Shown here: one piece after another, positions 1 through 8,551 of the stretch | How the letters are laid out: each line of letters begins with the position of its first letter | How positions within the stretch are numbered: position 1 is the first letter of the stretch | Assembly (NCBI RefSeq): GCF_025996515.1 | Contig: NZ_BLRH01000034.1 | Span: 124,001 to 188,000 of the forward strand | Source: Rhizohabitans arisaemae | Lineage (GTDB): Bacteria > Actinomycetota > Actinomycetes > Streptosporangiales > Streptosporangiaceae | DNA: 64,000 nucleotides | Reading direction: 5' to 3' | Position numbers and translations under genes: made by a program | The notes under the pieces: generated by a model | Told to the model about the DNA's origin: nothing | Databases searched by the model: none | What the model saw: the letters and a program-made list of their open reading frames with translations, nothing else

Positions 1-50
1 GTGCGGCCACCCGCCGCGTGCTCGGCACCGGTGATGTCCGTGACCGCCAT
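1..50 (-). CDS. 5' end of an unidentified gene leaving the window
   Basis: An ATG at 50 on the minus strand opens a frame that runs out of the window after 16 complete codons, beginning MAVTDITGAEHAAGGR. The 17 or so residues are too few to assign a family. It is divergent from the drrA remnant and P450, so the TGTCAG-repeat region at 176-240 could serve both directions. The start is a guess from frame and position, with no clear ribosome binding site. Confidence 0.3.
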   Translation of the reverse strand, partial: MAVTDITGAEHAAGGR

Positions 51-175
51 GGCGGCAAGCCTAGCGATCGGGTACGACACCGTCGACGGGTTCGCTTCCC
101 GCCGCGAATGCGGCCCGGCGTTCGCGGAGGCCCGTCGAAGGAGGACCCGGTGTCGCCGGAAGAGGGCCGGGGTGC

Positions 176-240
176 CGTGTCAGCGGCCGTGTCAGCGCGG
201 CGACGGCCTGATGTCAGGGCGGTCGGCGACGGTGGACGCC
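176..240 (+). promoter_or_regulatory. TGTCAG-repeat control region, copy 1 (before drrA remnant and P450)
   Basis: TGTCAG occurs at 178, 190 and 212, so the repeats are spaced 12 and 22 bp. The same block with the same spacing lies on the minus strand before the intact DrrA-like gene (CTGACA/CTGACG at 6952, 6940 and 6918, the middle one reading CGTCAG). About 60 of the 70 bases up to the start codon agree. Conserved spacing in two copies argues for an operator or activator site, probably for a DrrAB-type exporter regulon; the protein that binds is unknown. Confidence 0.65.
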
Positions 241-323
241 ATGAACGGCTCGGCCGTCGCGGCCCCGGGGCCGCGACGGGCCCGCTGACGACGGCGGATC
301 TCCCGCACCTGCCGGGGCACTGA
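241..323 (+). pseudogene. drrA remnant (DrrA-like ABC ATPase, internal deletion)
   Basis: The ATG at 241 opens MNGSAVAAPGPRRAR before a stop at 286-288. This matches the first 15 residues of the intact DrrA-like protein (MNASAIAASGLRKAY). From 285, in another frame, the bases read LTTADLPHLPGH and match intact residues around 101-110 (MMADLLHLPK), with 26 of 30 bases identical. Roughly 85 codons between these blocks, including the Walker A region, are missing, and everything after the second block is gone. The fragment ends 11 bp before the P450 start. It is therefore a decayed second copy, not a small gene. Confidence 0.8.
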
Positions 324-334
324 GAGGAACGACC

Positions 335-1534
335 ATGGAACACACCGTCACCACGCTGCCGACCGCGCGTCAGCCCGGCTGTCCCTTCGACCCGCCCAAG
401 GAGCTGATCGAGATCCGCGAGCACGGTCCGATCAGCCGCTACCTCTTCCCCGGCGGGCACCAGGGCTGGCTGGTCACCGGATACGACCTGGTCCGGTCGG
501 TCCTGGCCGACCGGCGGTTCAGCTCGCGCAAGGAGCTCATGCGCCACCACCCGCTGATCGACTACGGCGACATCGAGGTCCCTCCGGCGCCGCCCGGCGA
601 GTTTCTCCTCATGGACGAGCCGCAGCACAGTCGTTACCGCAAACCGCTGGTGGGCAGGTTCACCGTACGGCGAATACGGCTGCTCACCGAGCGAATCGAG
701 CAGATCACCGCCGACCACCTGGACGCCATGGAGAGGTCCGGGCCGACGGCGGACCTGGTGACCGCGTTCGCCAAGCCCATCCCCTCCATCGTCATCTGCG
801 AGCTGCTGGGCGTGCCGTACGAGGACCGGGGCTCCTTCCAGGAGAACATCGACAAGTTCCTCGGCGGGGAGGCCGGCGAGGAGGAGCTGATCGCGGCCTA
901 CGTCGCGACCCAGCAGTACCTCGAGGAGCTGGTGGCCGCCAAGCGGGTCAACCCCACCGACGACGTGCTCAGCGACCTGCTCGACAGTGACCTGACCGAC
1001 GAGGAGCTGAAGGGCATGGCCCTGATCCTGCTGTCGGCCGGGTACGACACCACCGCGAACATGCTGGCGCTGGGCACCTTCGCACTGCTGCGGAACCCGG
1101 AGCAGCTGGCGGCGCTGCGCGCCGAGCCCGCGCTCGTCGACGGGGCCGTGGAGGAGCTGCTCCGGTACCTGACCGTCGTCAAGCAGCTCGTGCGGGTGGC
1201 GCTGGAGGACGTCGAGCTGGGCGGCAGGACCGTGAAGGCGGGCTCGACGGTCATCCTGTCGTACAACACCGCCAACCGCGACCCCGAACGCTTCGCCGAT
1301 CCCCACGTACTCGACCTGCGTCGGCAGGACGGCGGGCACCTGGCCTTCGGCCACGGTGTCCACCAGTGCCTGGGCCAGCAGCTGGCCCGCGTCGAGATGC
1401 GCGTCGCGCTCCCCGCGCTGCTCACCCGCTTCCCCACCCTGCGGCTGGCCGTACCGGCCGAGGAGGTCGCCCTGCGCCCGGAGAGCGCGGACGTCTTCGG
1501 GGTGAAGAGCCTCCCGGTCACCTGGGACGCCTGA
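335..1534 (+). CDS. Cytochrome P450
   Basis: A 399-residue soluble bacterial class I P450, which would oxidise a small molecule using ferredoxin-delivered electrons; the substrate cannot be read from sequence. Seen: the I-helix oxygen-activation motif AGYDTT near residue 235, the K-helix ExxR (ELLR) near 273-276, and the haem loop FGHGVHQCLG near 338-347 with the cysteine ligand near 345. The C-helix HSRYR is also present. The start has GAGAGGA about 8 bases upstream. No ferredoxin or reductase gene is adjacent. Its upstream DNA is the promoter and stub of a broken drrA copy, so its control may be borrowed from that exporter system. Confidence 0.95.
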   Translation: MEHTVTTLPTARQPGCPFDPPKELIEIREHGPISRYLFPGGHQGWLVTGYDLVRSVLADRRFSSRKELMRHHPLIDYGDIEVPPAPPGEFLLMDEPQHSRYRKPLVGRFTVRRIRLLTERIEQITADHLDAMERSGPTADLVTAFAKPIPSIVICELLGVPYEDRGSFQENIDKFLGGEAGEEELIAAYVATQQYLEELVAAKRVNPTDDVLSDLLDSDLTDEELKGMALILLSAGYDTTANMLALGTFALLRNPEQLAALRAEPALVDGAVEELLRYLTVVKQLVRVALEDVELGGRTVKAGSTVILSYNTANRDPERFADPHVLDLRRQDGGHLAFGHGVHQCLGQQLARVEMRVALPALLTRFPTLRLAVPAEEVALRPESADVFGVKSLPVTWDA

Positions 1535-2056
1535 TCGCGATCCGGTGAGGGCGCGTACGGCCGCCCGGCACCGCCGTCCACCCGCCCTCGGGGATCGGGT
1601 CCGAGGCGCCGTGCCGGACGGCGAACCACGGCCGTGGCCTGCGGGGTGACCTGGCGGAACGCGTGCTCGGCCATCCCGCGTCGCCGCTCCCTGCCCGAGG
1701 GACGGCGAGGGTTTGGCGCCGCCCCTTGTCTTCGGGGGCAGGGGCGGAGCGGAGAGACCACCGTGGGCGGGCCACCCGACCCATCCGGCCGTACCGTCCG
1801 GATGGGATGACCCGGTCGGTGGCGACGCGCCTGAGGTCGCTCGATCTCCGGGCAAGGGCGGCCTGGGACCGGACCCGCAGCTGGGCAAGATCATTCGTGA
1901 CATATCGTGATTGCGCCTACCATGTCGGTTCGTGACCGATGATTCCGCCTGGTGGGCCTTGGACGCCGACCGTGCCGCAGGATGCCCCACCGGCGCCGAC
2001 GAAGGGCGGCGGCGTGCGCTGCGGCGGTTGGCCGGTTGTCGCCGCGGTTCGGCACA
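1535..2056. other. Intergenic stretch, P450 to AfsR-type regulator
   Basis: No convincing coding frame. An 8-bp stem with arms CCGCCCCT (1719-1726) and AGGGGCGG (1740-1747) is a possible P450 terminator, although 185 bp from its stop. The last 150 bases become less GC-rich (around 1890-1945) and probably carry the promoter of the downstream regulator; I could not fix -35 and -10 boxes. Confidence 0.4.
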
Positions 2057-5000
2057 ATGACCCGGGTGAGAATCGGATTGCTCGGACCGTTCGAGGTCAG
2101 GAACCGCGACGGGGCCGTGGTGGAGGTTCCCGGGGTCCGGCTGCGCGCGCTGCTGGCCGCACTCGCCCTCGAACCCGGCCGGATCGTCACGCGCGGGAGG
2201 CTGGTGGACTGGATCTGGGGGAGCCGGCCGCCCGCGGACGAGGTGAACGCCTTGCAGGCGCTGGTGTCCAGGCTGCGCAGGGTGCTGCCGGACGGTGTGA
2301 TCGAGGCGGATTCCGGCGGGTACCGGCTGGCCGTGGACCCCGACGCCGTGGACGTGTCCCGGTTCGAGCGTCTGGTCGGTCAGGCCCGCGCCGCCGAGCC
2401 CGCGGGGCGGGCGGATCTGCTGCGCTCGGCCCTGGCCTTGTGGCGCGGTACGGCCATGGCGGACATCGCCCTGCGCGACAGCGATCTGTTCGACGCCGCG
2501 GTCGCGCGCCTGGACGAGCTCCACGTCGCCGCGCTCGGCGACCGGGTGGACGCCGACATCCGCCTCGGCCACGGCTCGGAGCTGGTCTCCGAACTGACCG
2601 AGCTGGTCGCCGTGTATCCGCTGCGGGAAGGGTTCGCGGCGGCCCTGATGCGCGCGCTCGCCGCGGCGGGGCGGGGAACCGAGGCGCTGACCGTGTACCA
2701 GCGGACACGGGAGCGGCTCGCCGAGGAGCTGGGCGCCGACCCCTCGGCCGAGCTCTCCGCGTTGCACACCGCGGTGCTCCGCGGCGAGCTGGGCGACCGG
2801 GCGGAGAACCGCAGGACGAACCTGCGCGCCGAGCTGACGAGTTTCGTCGGCCCCGGCGACGGCATCTCCGCCGTCGCCGGCCTGGCCGTCAAGCACCGGC
2901 TGGTCACCTTGACAGGGGCGGGCGGCTCCGGGAAGACCAGGCTGGCCACCGAGACCGCGCGGACGATGCTCGCCGGGTTGCCGGACGGGGCGTGGCTGGT
3001 CGAATTGGCCTCGATCCGGGCCGGCGGTGAGCTGGCGCAGGCGGCCCTTACCGCGATCGGCCTGCGTGACCAGGGGTTGCTCGGCGGCGCGCGGGGCGGG
3101 GAACCGATGGATCGGCTCATCACCGCGGTCCGGGAGCGGGCGATCCTGCTGATCCTGGACAACTGCGAGCACATGATCGAGGCGGCCGCGGCGTTCGCCG
3201 ACCGGCTTCTCGGGGAGTGCCGGAGGCTGCGGATCCTGGCCACGAGCAGGGAGCCGCTCGGTATCACCGGGGAGGTGCTGTGGCCGGTCGAGCCGCTCGC
3301 GCTGCCCGCGGCGGGGGCCGACCCGGCCGAGATCGGGTCCTCGCCCGCGGTGCGGCTGCTGCGCGACCGCGCGGATCTGGTGCGCAAGAACATCGGTTCC
3401 GACGCACACACCCTGTCGGCCATGGCGCGGATCTGCCGGGCCCTGGACGGGATGCCGCTGGCGATCGAACTGGCCGCGGCCCGGCTGCGCACCATGTCCG
3501 TCGATCAGCTGGCCCGCCGGCTGGACGACCGGTTCCGGCTGCTGACCGGCGGCAGTCGTACGGCGCTCGCCCGGCACAGGACGCTGCGCGCGGTCGTGGA
3601 CTGGAGCTGGGATCTGCTGACCGAGGCCGAACGCGGCGTGCTGCGGCGGCTCTCGGTGTTCTCCGGCGGGGTGAGCCTGGAGGCGGCCGAACGGGTGTGC
3701 GGGGAGGATACGCCCGCCGGGGAGCAGGTGTTCGACGTGCTCACCGCGTTGATCGAGAAGTCGCTGCTGCTCACCGACGGTGAGGACCCGCCGCGCTACC
3801 GGATGCTCAACACCATCGGGGAGTACGCGGCGCATCGGCTCGCCGAAGCCGGGGGGACCGAGCCGGTGCTGCGGGCGCACCTCGCCTACTTCACCGAGCT
3901 GGCCGAGACGGCCGATCCGTACCTGCGCCGGGCCGAGCAGTTGGAGTGGCTGTCCGTGCTCGAGGCCGAGCACGACAACTTCAGTGCGGCCCTGCGCGGC
4001 GCGATCGCGAAGGGGTGGGCCCTGGAGGCGCTGCGGCTGGTCGCGGCGGTGGGCTGGTACTACTACCTCAGCGGGCACCGGGCCGAGGGCGCCGAGCTGA
4101 GCATCGCGGCGGCCTCGCTGCCCGGTGAGGTGCCCGACGAGGTACGGGCGATGGCCTACACCATTGTGACCTTGTTCGTGACCTCCGGGATCGGCGGCGA
4201 TCAGTATCAGGCGCAGAAGTGGATCCACGAGGCGCACCGGCTCACCCGGCGCGGCGGGTACCACAACCCGCTGCTCGGGTTCGTCGCGCCGCTGGAGCGG
4301 ATGCTGCGGGAGCCGACGGACTTCCTGCCCGCCTACGAGCCGCTCATCGCCGGCGAGGATCCCTGGGTGCGCGCGCAGGCCAGACTCGCCCGTGGCCGAT
4401 TCCGGCTCACGCTCGGCGGCGACGAGACCGATGTCGACGTCGACGGCGAGACCGCCCTCGCCGAGTTCCGTACGCTGGGCGACCGGTACGGGATCTCGCT
4501 GGCGCTGATGTTCAGGGCCGACCGGCTCGCCATGCGCGGCGAGTTCGCACGCGCGTGTGAGGTCTGCGACGAGGCGGCTGTGGCGCTGACCGAGGTGGGC
4601 GCGACCGAGGACGTGGTCAGTGTGCGGGCACGGCAGGCCGAGCTGTACTGGCTGCTCGGCGATGAGCGATCCAGCGTGTCCGCCATGGCCGAGGCGCAGC
4701 GGTGCGCGGGCGGGATCACCTGGCCGGACGCGCTTGCCGAGCTGGCGCTTTCCAAGGCGCAGCTGGCGCGCTGGCGCGGCGAACCGGACCGGGCACGCCG
4801 ATACCTGGCCACGGCGCGGACGATGCTGGGCGACGGGGAACGAAGCCACTTGATCCGCGTCCAGGCCCTGAACCTGTACGGCTACCTCACCGAGGACCTC
4901 CAGAAGGTCCGCGCCTATCGGACCGAGGCGTTCCACGCGGCTTTGGAGCACAGGTATCCGCCGCTGGTCGCCGGAGTGTTGATCGGGATCGCCGATCTCG

Positions 5001-5209
5001 CCCTGCGCCGGGGGCAGTACGAGCAGGCCGTGCGCCTGCTCGCGGCGAGCGACGTCGCGCGGGGCACGCCGGACCGTTCGCAGCCGGACGTTTCCAGGAT
5101 CGCCGCGGAAACACGGAATCGCCTCGGCGAACAGGTGTTCGCCGAGGCGACCCGCGACGGGCGGCGACGGGACTGGCGTGAGCTGGCCGAGATCACGCTC
5201 GCTTCGTGA
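2057..5209 (+). CDS. AfsR/SARP-type transcriptional regulator with NB-ARC and TPR-like domains
   Basis: A 1050-residue regulator. Order of domains: OmpR-like winged helix (about 1-90), bacterial transcriptional activation domain (about 95-240, ending in LGADPSAEL typical of SARPs), NB-ARC/STAND ATPase with P-loop GAGGSGKTR (about 286-296) and Walker B ILLILDNCEH (about 363), and a long helical TPR-like C-terminus. Such proteins bind direct repeats and activate secondary-metabolite or transport genes, with the ATPase acting as a switch. The ATG at 2057 gives MTRVRIGLLGPFEV, the normal SARP N-terminus; an upstream in-frame ATG at 1952 would add an arginine-rich, non-conserved leader. It converges on the DrrB-like gene, overlapping it by 17 bp. 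Target genes are unknown; the P450 and DrrAB-like exporter are the nearest candidates. Confidence 0.93.
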   Translation: MTRVRIGLLGPFEVRNRDGAVVEVPGVRLRALLAALALEPGRIVTRGRLVDWIWGSRPPADEVNALQALVSRLRRVLPDGVIEADSGGYRLAVDPDAVDVSRFERLVGQARAAEPAGRADLLRSALALWRGTAMADIALRDSDLFDAAVARLDELHVAALGDRVDADIRLGHGSELVSELTELVAVYPLREGFAAALMRALAAAGRGTEALTVYQRTRERLAEELGADPSAELSALHTAVLRGELGDRAENRRTNLRAELTSFVGPGDGISAVAGLAVKHRLVTLTGAGGSGKTRLATETARTMLAGLPDGAWLVELASIRAGGELAQAALTAIGLRDQGLLGGARGGEPMDRLITAVRERAILLILDNCEHMIEAAAAFADRLLGECRRLRILATSREPLGITGEVLWPVEPLALPAAGADPAEIGSSPAVRLLRDRADLVRKNIGSDAHTLSAMARICRALDGMPLAIELAAARLRTMSVDQLARRLDDRFRLLTGGSRTALARHRTLRAVVDWSWDLLTEAERGVLRRLSVFSGGVSLEAAERVCGEDTPAGEQVFDVLTALIEKSLLLTDGEDPPRYRMLNTIGEYAAHRLAEAGGTEPVLRAHLAYFTELAETADPYLRRAEQLEWLSVLEAEHDNFSAALRGAIAKGWALEALRLVAAVGWYYYLSGHRAEGAELSIAAASLPGEVPDEVRAMAYTIVTLFVTSGIGGDQYQAQKWIHEAHRLTRRGGYHNPLLGFVAPLERMLREPTDFLPAYEPLIAGEDPWVRAQARLARGRFRLTLGGDETDVDVDGETALAEFRTLGDRYGISLALMFRADRLAMRGEFARACEVCDEAAVALTEVGATEDVVSVRARQAELYWLLGDERSSVSAMAEAQRCAGGITWPDALAELALSKAQLARWRGEPDRARRYLATARTMLGDGERSHLIRVQALNLYGYLTEDLQKVRAYRTEAFHAALEHRYPPLVAGVLIGIADLALRRGQYEQAVRLLAASDVARGTPDRSQPDVSRIAAETRNRLGEQVFAEATRDGRRRDWRELAEITLAS

Positions 5210-5954
5210 ACGAGGCGCGCGCCCACAGGTAGCCGATCAGGGTGAGTCCGACGCACCAGGCGATCGCCGTGACCGTTGTGCCCGTGGACGGCGTGCCGTT
5301 CAGGAACCCGCGCAGGGCTTCGATGATCGGGGTGAACGGCTGGTACTCCGCGAACTCCCGCACACCCGGTCCCATCTTGTCGGCCGGGACGAACGCGCTG
5401 CTCAGGAAGGGAAGGAGCATCAGCGGGACGCCGAGGATGCCTGCGCCTTCCGGTGACTTGGCCGCGAGCCCGGCCGCGACGGTCAGCCAGCTGATCGCCA
5501 GCGTCGTCAGCACGACGACGCCGATGGCGCCGAGCCACTCCGGGAAGTCCGCCGACGGGCTGAATCCCAGCAGGAACGAGACCCCGACCACGAGCGCGAT
5601 GGCCACCAGGGTCCGCAGCATCGTCGCGATCACGTGCGCGTTCAGCACCGCGGCCCGCGACACGTCCATGACGCGAAGCCGGTTGATGAACCCGGTCGTC
5701 ATGTCGGAGTTCACCCCGGTCGCGGTGGGGCCGATTCCGTAGCCGACGGTCATGATGATCAAGCCTGGCGTCGCGTAGTCGACGTAGTCGGTGCCGACGC
5801 TGAATCCGCCGCCGAGGACGTAGACCATGAGGAACAGCACGAAGATCGGCATGATGACGGCGTTGAGCAGGGTCAGCGGATTGCGCCTCGTGTGGCGGAA
5901 GTTGCGCCGCATCATGGTCGCGGAGTCCGCCAGGGAAGCAGTGACGGCGTTCAT
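5193..5954 (-). CDS. DrrB-like ABC-2 exporter permease
   Basis: A 253-residue membrane permease, the transmembrane partner of the ATPase encoded just upstream. About six hydrophobic segments are visible, and the ABC-2 signature lies in the region with residues SPEGAGILGVPLMLLPFLSS followed by FAEYQPFTPIIEALRG, as in daunorubicin-resistance DrrB proteins. The ATG at 5954 overlaps the ATPase stop codon (ATGA), implying translational coupling. A longer upstream frame exists but lies inside the ATPase gene and is a shadow. Likely role: export of a hydrophobic drug or metabolite. Its 3' end overlaps the convergent regulator gene. Confidence 0.93.
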   Translation of the reverse strand: MNAVTASLADSATMMRRNFRHTRRNPLTLLNAVIMPIFVLFLMVYVLGGGFSVGTDYVDYATPGLIIMTVGYGIGPTATGVNSDMTTGFINRLRVMDVSRAAVLNAHVIATMLRTLVAIALVVGVSFLLGFSPSADFPEWLGAIGVVVLTTLAISWLTVAAGLAAKSPEGAGILGVPLMLLPFLSSAFVPADKMGPGVREFAEYQPFTPIIEALRGFLNGTPSTGTTVTAIAWCVGLTLIGYLWARASFTKRA

Positions 5955-6895
5955 CGCAGGTTGACCTTCTTGTTGTCGTGACCGGTGAGGGCGAGGAAGA
6001 CGTCGTCCAGGTCGGGTGTGTGCACCGACAGTTCCTCGACGTCCACGGACTGGGCGTCGAGCCGGTCGAGCAGCGCGCGCAGCGACCGCACCCCGCCGTC
6101 GCCGGGGACCCGCAGGGCCAGCTCCTCGTCGTCCCGCGTGGAGCCGGGAAGGACCCGCGCCGCGACGTCGAGTTCGTGCCGGCGGGCGAACCGCAGTCGG
6201 ATGTGGCTGCCGGGAACCCGGCGCTTCAGCTCGTCGGCGGTGCCCTCGGCGACCAGCCGGCCCTGGTCGAGGACGGCGATGCGGTCGGCGAGCTGGTCGG
6301 CCTCCTCCAGGTACTGGGTGGTGAGGAAGACGGTCATGCCGTCGGCGACCAGTTCCCGGATGATCTCCCACATGGTGCGGCGGCTGCGCGGGTCGAGCCC
6401 CGTCGTGGGCTCGTCCAGGAAGATGATCTGCGGTTGGCCGACCAGCGTCATGGCGAGGTCCAGCTTGCGGCGCATGCCGCCGGAGTAGGACACCGCCTGC
6501 TTGCCGGCCGCTTCGACCAGATCGAACCGGGTGAGCAGCCGACCGGCGATCCGTCTGCCCTCCGTCTTGGGCAGGTGCAGGAGATCCGCCATCATCAGCA
6601 GGTTCTCCTCACCGGTGAGCAGGTTGTCCACCGAGGCGAACTGCCCGGTGACCCCGATCGCCGCGCGCACCCCCTTGGGGTTGACGGCCAGGTCGTGCCC
6701 GGCGACGACCGCCTTCCCGGCGTCGGGGGTGATCAGCGTGGTCAGCACGTTCACCGTCGTGGTCTTCCCTGCGCCGTTGGGCCCGAGCAGGGCGAAGATC
6801 GTGCCGGCCCGGACATTCAGGTCGACGCCGTCGAGGACGGTCTTGTCTTTGTACGCCTTCCGCAACCCCGAGGCCGCGATGGCTGAAGCGTTCAT
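5951..6895 (-). CDS. DrrA-like ABC exporter ATP-binding protein
   Basis: A 314-residue ATPase of the daunorubicin-resistance DrrA family that would power the adjacent permease. Seen: Walker A GPNGAGKTT (38-46), signature YSGG (137-140), Walker B IIFLDE (157-162) and the family's C-terminal extension of about 90 residues. The ATG at 6895 is supported by the conserved MNASAIAASGLRKAYKDK start and by the homologous stub at 241. Upstream in-frame codons run through the TGTCAG repeats and are not coding. Substrate unknown. A broken second copy is present at 241-323. Confidence 0.95.
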   Translation of the reverse strand: MNASAIAASGLRKAYKDKTVLDGVDLNVRAGTIFALLGPNGAGKTTTVNVLTTLITPDAGKAVVAGHDLAVNPKGVRAAIGVTGQFASVDNLLTGEENLLMMADLLHLPKTEGRRIAGRLLTRFDLVEAAGKQAVSYSGGMRRKLDLAMTLVGQPQIIFLDEPTTGLDPRSRRTMWEIIRELVADGMTVFLTTQYLEEADQLADRIAVLDQGRLVAEGTADELKRRVPGSHIRLRFARRHELDVAARVLPGSTRDDEELALRVPGDGGVRSLRALLDRLDAQSVDVEELSVHTPDLDDVFLALTGHDNKKVNLR

Positions 6896-6962
6896 GGGGC
6901 TACCGTCGCCGACCGCCCTGACACCGGGCCGTCGCCGTGCTGACGCGGCCGCTGACACGACC
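6896..6962 (-). promoter_or_regulatory. TGTCAG-repeat control region, copy 2 (before DrrA-like gene)
   Basis: Minus-strand repeats TGTCAG (6957-6952), CGTCAG (6945-6940) and TGTCAG (6923-6918) keep the 12 and 22 bp spacing of copy 1 at 178-217. The block reads straight into the ATG at 6895. No regulator gene lies beside it, so the binding protein is probably encoded elsewhere, perhaps by the gene leaving the window at 1-50. Confidence 0.6.
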
Positions 6963-7370
6963 CCGCACCGGAGAAGGGAAGAGGTTAGGCGATCTTGGGG
7001 GTGGCCCGCGTGCCGACGCAAGGCGTGCCGGCCGCCCCGCGCCCGGAGCCTCCGCCGTACCCGATCCGAGGCTCGCGGGGCCGCCGGCGGTGTACGGGCG
7101 CATGCCGGCGATTCGCCGTCCCCACGAGCTCCCGGCGTCGGCGGGGTGAACGCCGCGGGACGGCGGTGCGCGCGGGGTTCGGCCCTTCGGCCCGCGGGGC
7201 GAACGCGGGATACGTAAAAGCCGTGAACACCCACAATGCCGCTGTTCGGCGAATGAATTCCGTGATCTACCGTGCTTTGGACGGGCCGGTGTCGCCGTCG
7301 ATTCTCCGGAAATGAATAGGGCGACCGGGGTGGCACACTGCCCTCTGAGAACGGACATCCGGGGGCAGCG
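6963..7370. other. Intergenic stretch before the secreted protein gene
   Basis: No supported gene. The part up to about 7200 is very GC-rich. From about 7205 to 7325 the base composition drops noticeably, ending in GGGGGC just before the ATG at 7371. This AT-richer tract is the likely promoter region of the secreted protein, but no clear boxes were identified. Confidence 0.4.
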
Positions 7371-8327
7371 ATGACCATGTGCGCGTCGGACGACCCGAAC
7401 ACCGCAGACCTCGAACCCGAGCGTCCCGGATCGGCGGTCCGGCGCGGGACCGTGCCCCCGGCTCCGGCCGCTTTCGGCGCCGCGCCGCGCCGCCTTCTCC
7501 GCCTCGCGGCGGGAATCCGCGGCCACCGGGGTCTGCTCCTGCCGCTGACCGTCGCGGGCCTGCTCAGCACCGCCTGCGCCGTGCCGCCGGCCCTGGCGGC
7601 CCACACCCGCGGCGACGCGGGGGCGCCTTCCCCGAGCCCCACCGCGTCCCCGACCCCGAAGCCCGGCCCCAGTGAGAGCGCGAAGAACCATCCGAAGAAG
7701 CGGCGCTGCTTCGCGCGGACTTTCTTCAAGATCGACTCCCTGGCGCCCAGGAACTTCAACGTTCCCCGCACCCGCTACGTCGACGGGCCCGGCGGCTCGA
7801 TGACGGTGTCGGTGACCCGGGAGCACGAGGTGCGCGCGTTCATGGAGCACGAATACGAGAAGCAGGTCGATGTCTCCGAGACCACGCACGAGTTCAAGAA
7901 CGACCTCAACATCTCCGACGAGGAACTGGTCCGGCACTTCCGTAAGCAGTTGACCCCGCATCTGGAGCTGCGGCACATGGTGTTCACGGGTCACGAGTAC
8001 ACCCACAGGATCAGGAAGGGGATGTACGGCAACATGTGGTACCGCGTCCGCGGCTACCGCATCGGCTGGTCGGCGTGGTCGGTCCTGGGCACCTGCCGCC
8101 AGGTGAAGATCATCAGCGGCATCGCCAACATCCCCTCCCGGCTGGAAGGCTGGGTCTACTGGGAGACCAGGCGTCCCTGGTGCCAGGGACGCGTGATCCG
8201 CGGCAAGGGCAGCAGAGGCGCCCGCCGGGGTGCCAAGGGCCGCGGCGGCGCCGAGTCTCCGCCGCCGGACGTCTGGCCGAGGGACACCGGGCGCATGGAT
8301 GCGGCGAACGAGGACGAGGAAGACTGA
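7371..8327 (+). CDS. Secreted protein of unknown function
   Basis: A 318-residue protein that I cannot assign to a family. A basic N-terminus is followed by a hydrophobic segment (about 54-70) and an ALAA cleavage-like site near 77, so it is probably exported. A proline/serine-rich linker with SPSPTASPTPKPGPS follows. The mature domain (about 105-270) is rich in His, Tyr and charged residues, with segments such as TREHEVRAFMEHEYEKQVDV and YRIGWSAWSVLGTC; two or three cysteines could pair. The C-terminus is first very basic, then ends acidic (NEDEED). The start has a G-rich ribosome site. It appears to be a single-gene transcript. Confidence 0.8.
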   Translation: MTMCASDDPNTADLEPERPGSAVRRGTVPPAPAAFGAAPRRLLRLAAGIRGHRGLLLPLTVAGLLSTACAVPPALAAHTRGDAGAPSPSPTASPTPKPGPSESAKNHPKKRRCFARTFFKIDSLAPRNFNVPRTRYVDGPGGSMTVSVTREHEVRAFMEHEYEKQVDVSETTHEFKNDLNISDEELVRHFRKQLTPHLELRHMVFTGHEYTHRIRKGMYGNMWYRVRGYRIGWSAWSVLGTCRQVKIISGIANIPSRLEGWVYWETRRPWCQGRVIRGKGSRGARRGAKGRGGAESPPPDVWPRDTGRMDAANEDEED

Positions 8328-8507
8328 CGGACCGGTGAACGCCGGGCCAAGACCCTCGTCCGGGACCGCGGTTCGACCGGCGGACCCCGGCGGAGACGGT
8401 CGAGGTGCTCCCGGCCGGGGCCGGTGACGCCCCGCCGACCGGACCGGGCATCCGGCCGCCTGCCGGAATTGATCGATCATGTCCCGGGTTGTCCTCCGGT
8501 GTGCGAA

Positions 8508-8532
8508 CCTCACCGGGGCATCCGCGGTGAGG
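8508..8532 (+). promoter_or_regulatory. Hairpin in the 5' region of the LLM oxidoreductase gene
   Basis: CCTCACCG (8508-8515) and CGGTGAGG (8525-8532) form a perfect 8-bp stem with a 9-base loop, ending 19 bases before the ATG at 8552. It could be an operator or an mRNA structure that shields the ribosome site. No function can be shown from sequence alone. Confidence 0.3.
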
Positions 8533-8551
8533 GCCAACCGAGAGGACCGGG

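Noticed and set aside
335-7000. Possible biosynthetic gene cluster (P450 plus AfsR-type regulator plus DrrAB-like exporter)
   Set aside because: No synthase, cyclase, carrier or tailoring set is present. Only one P450 and regulators are seen, so a cluster is not supported; it may extend beyond the left edge.
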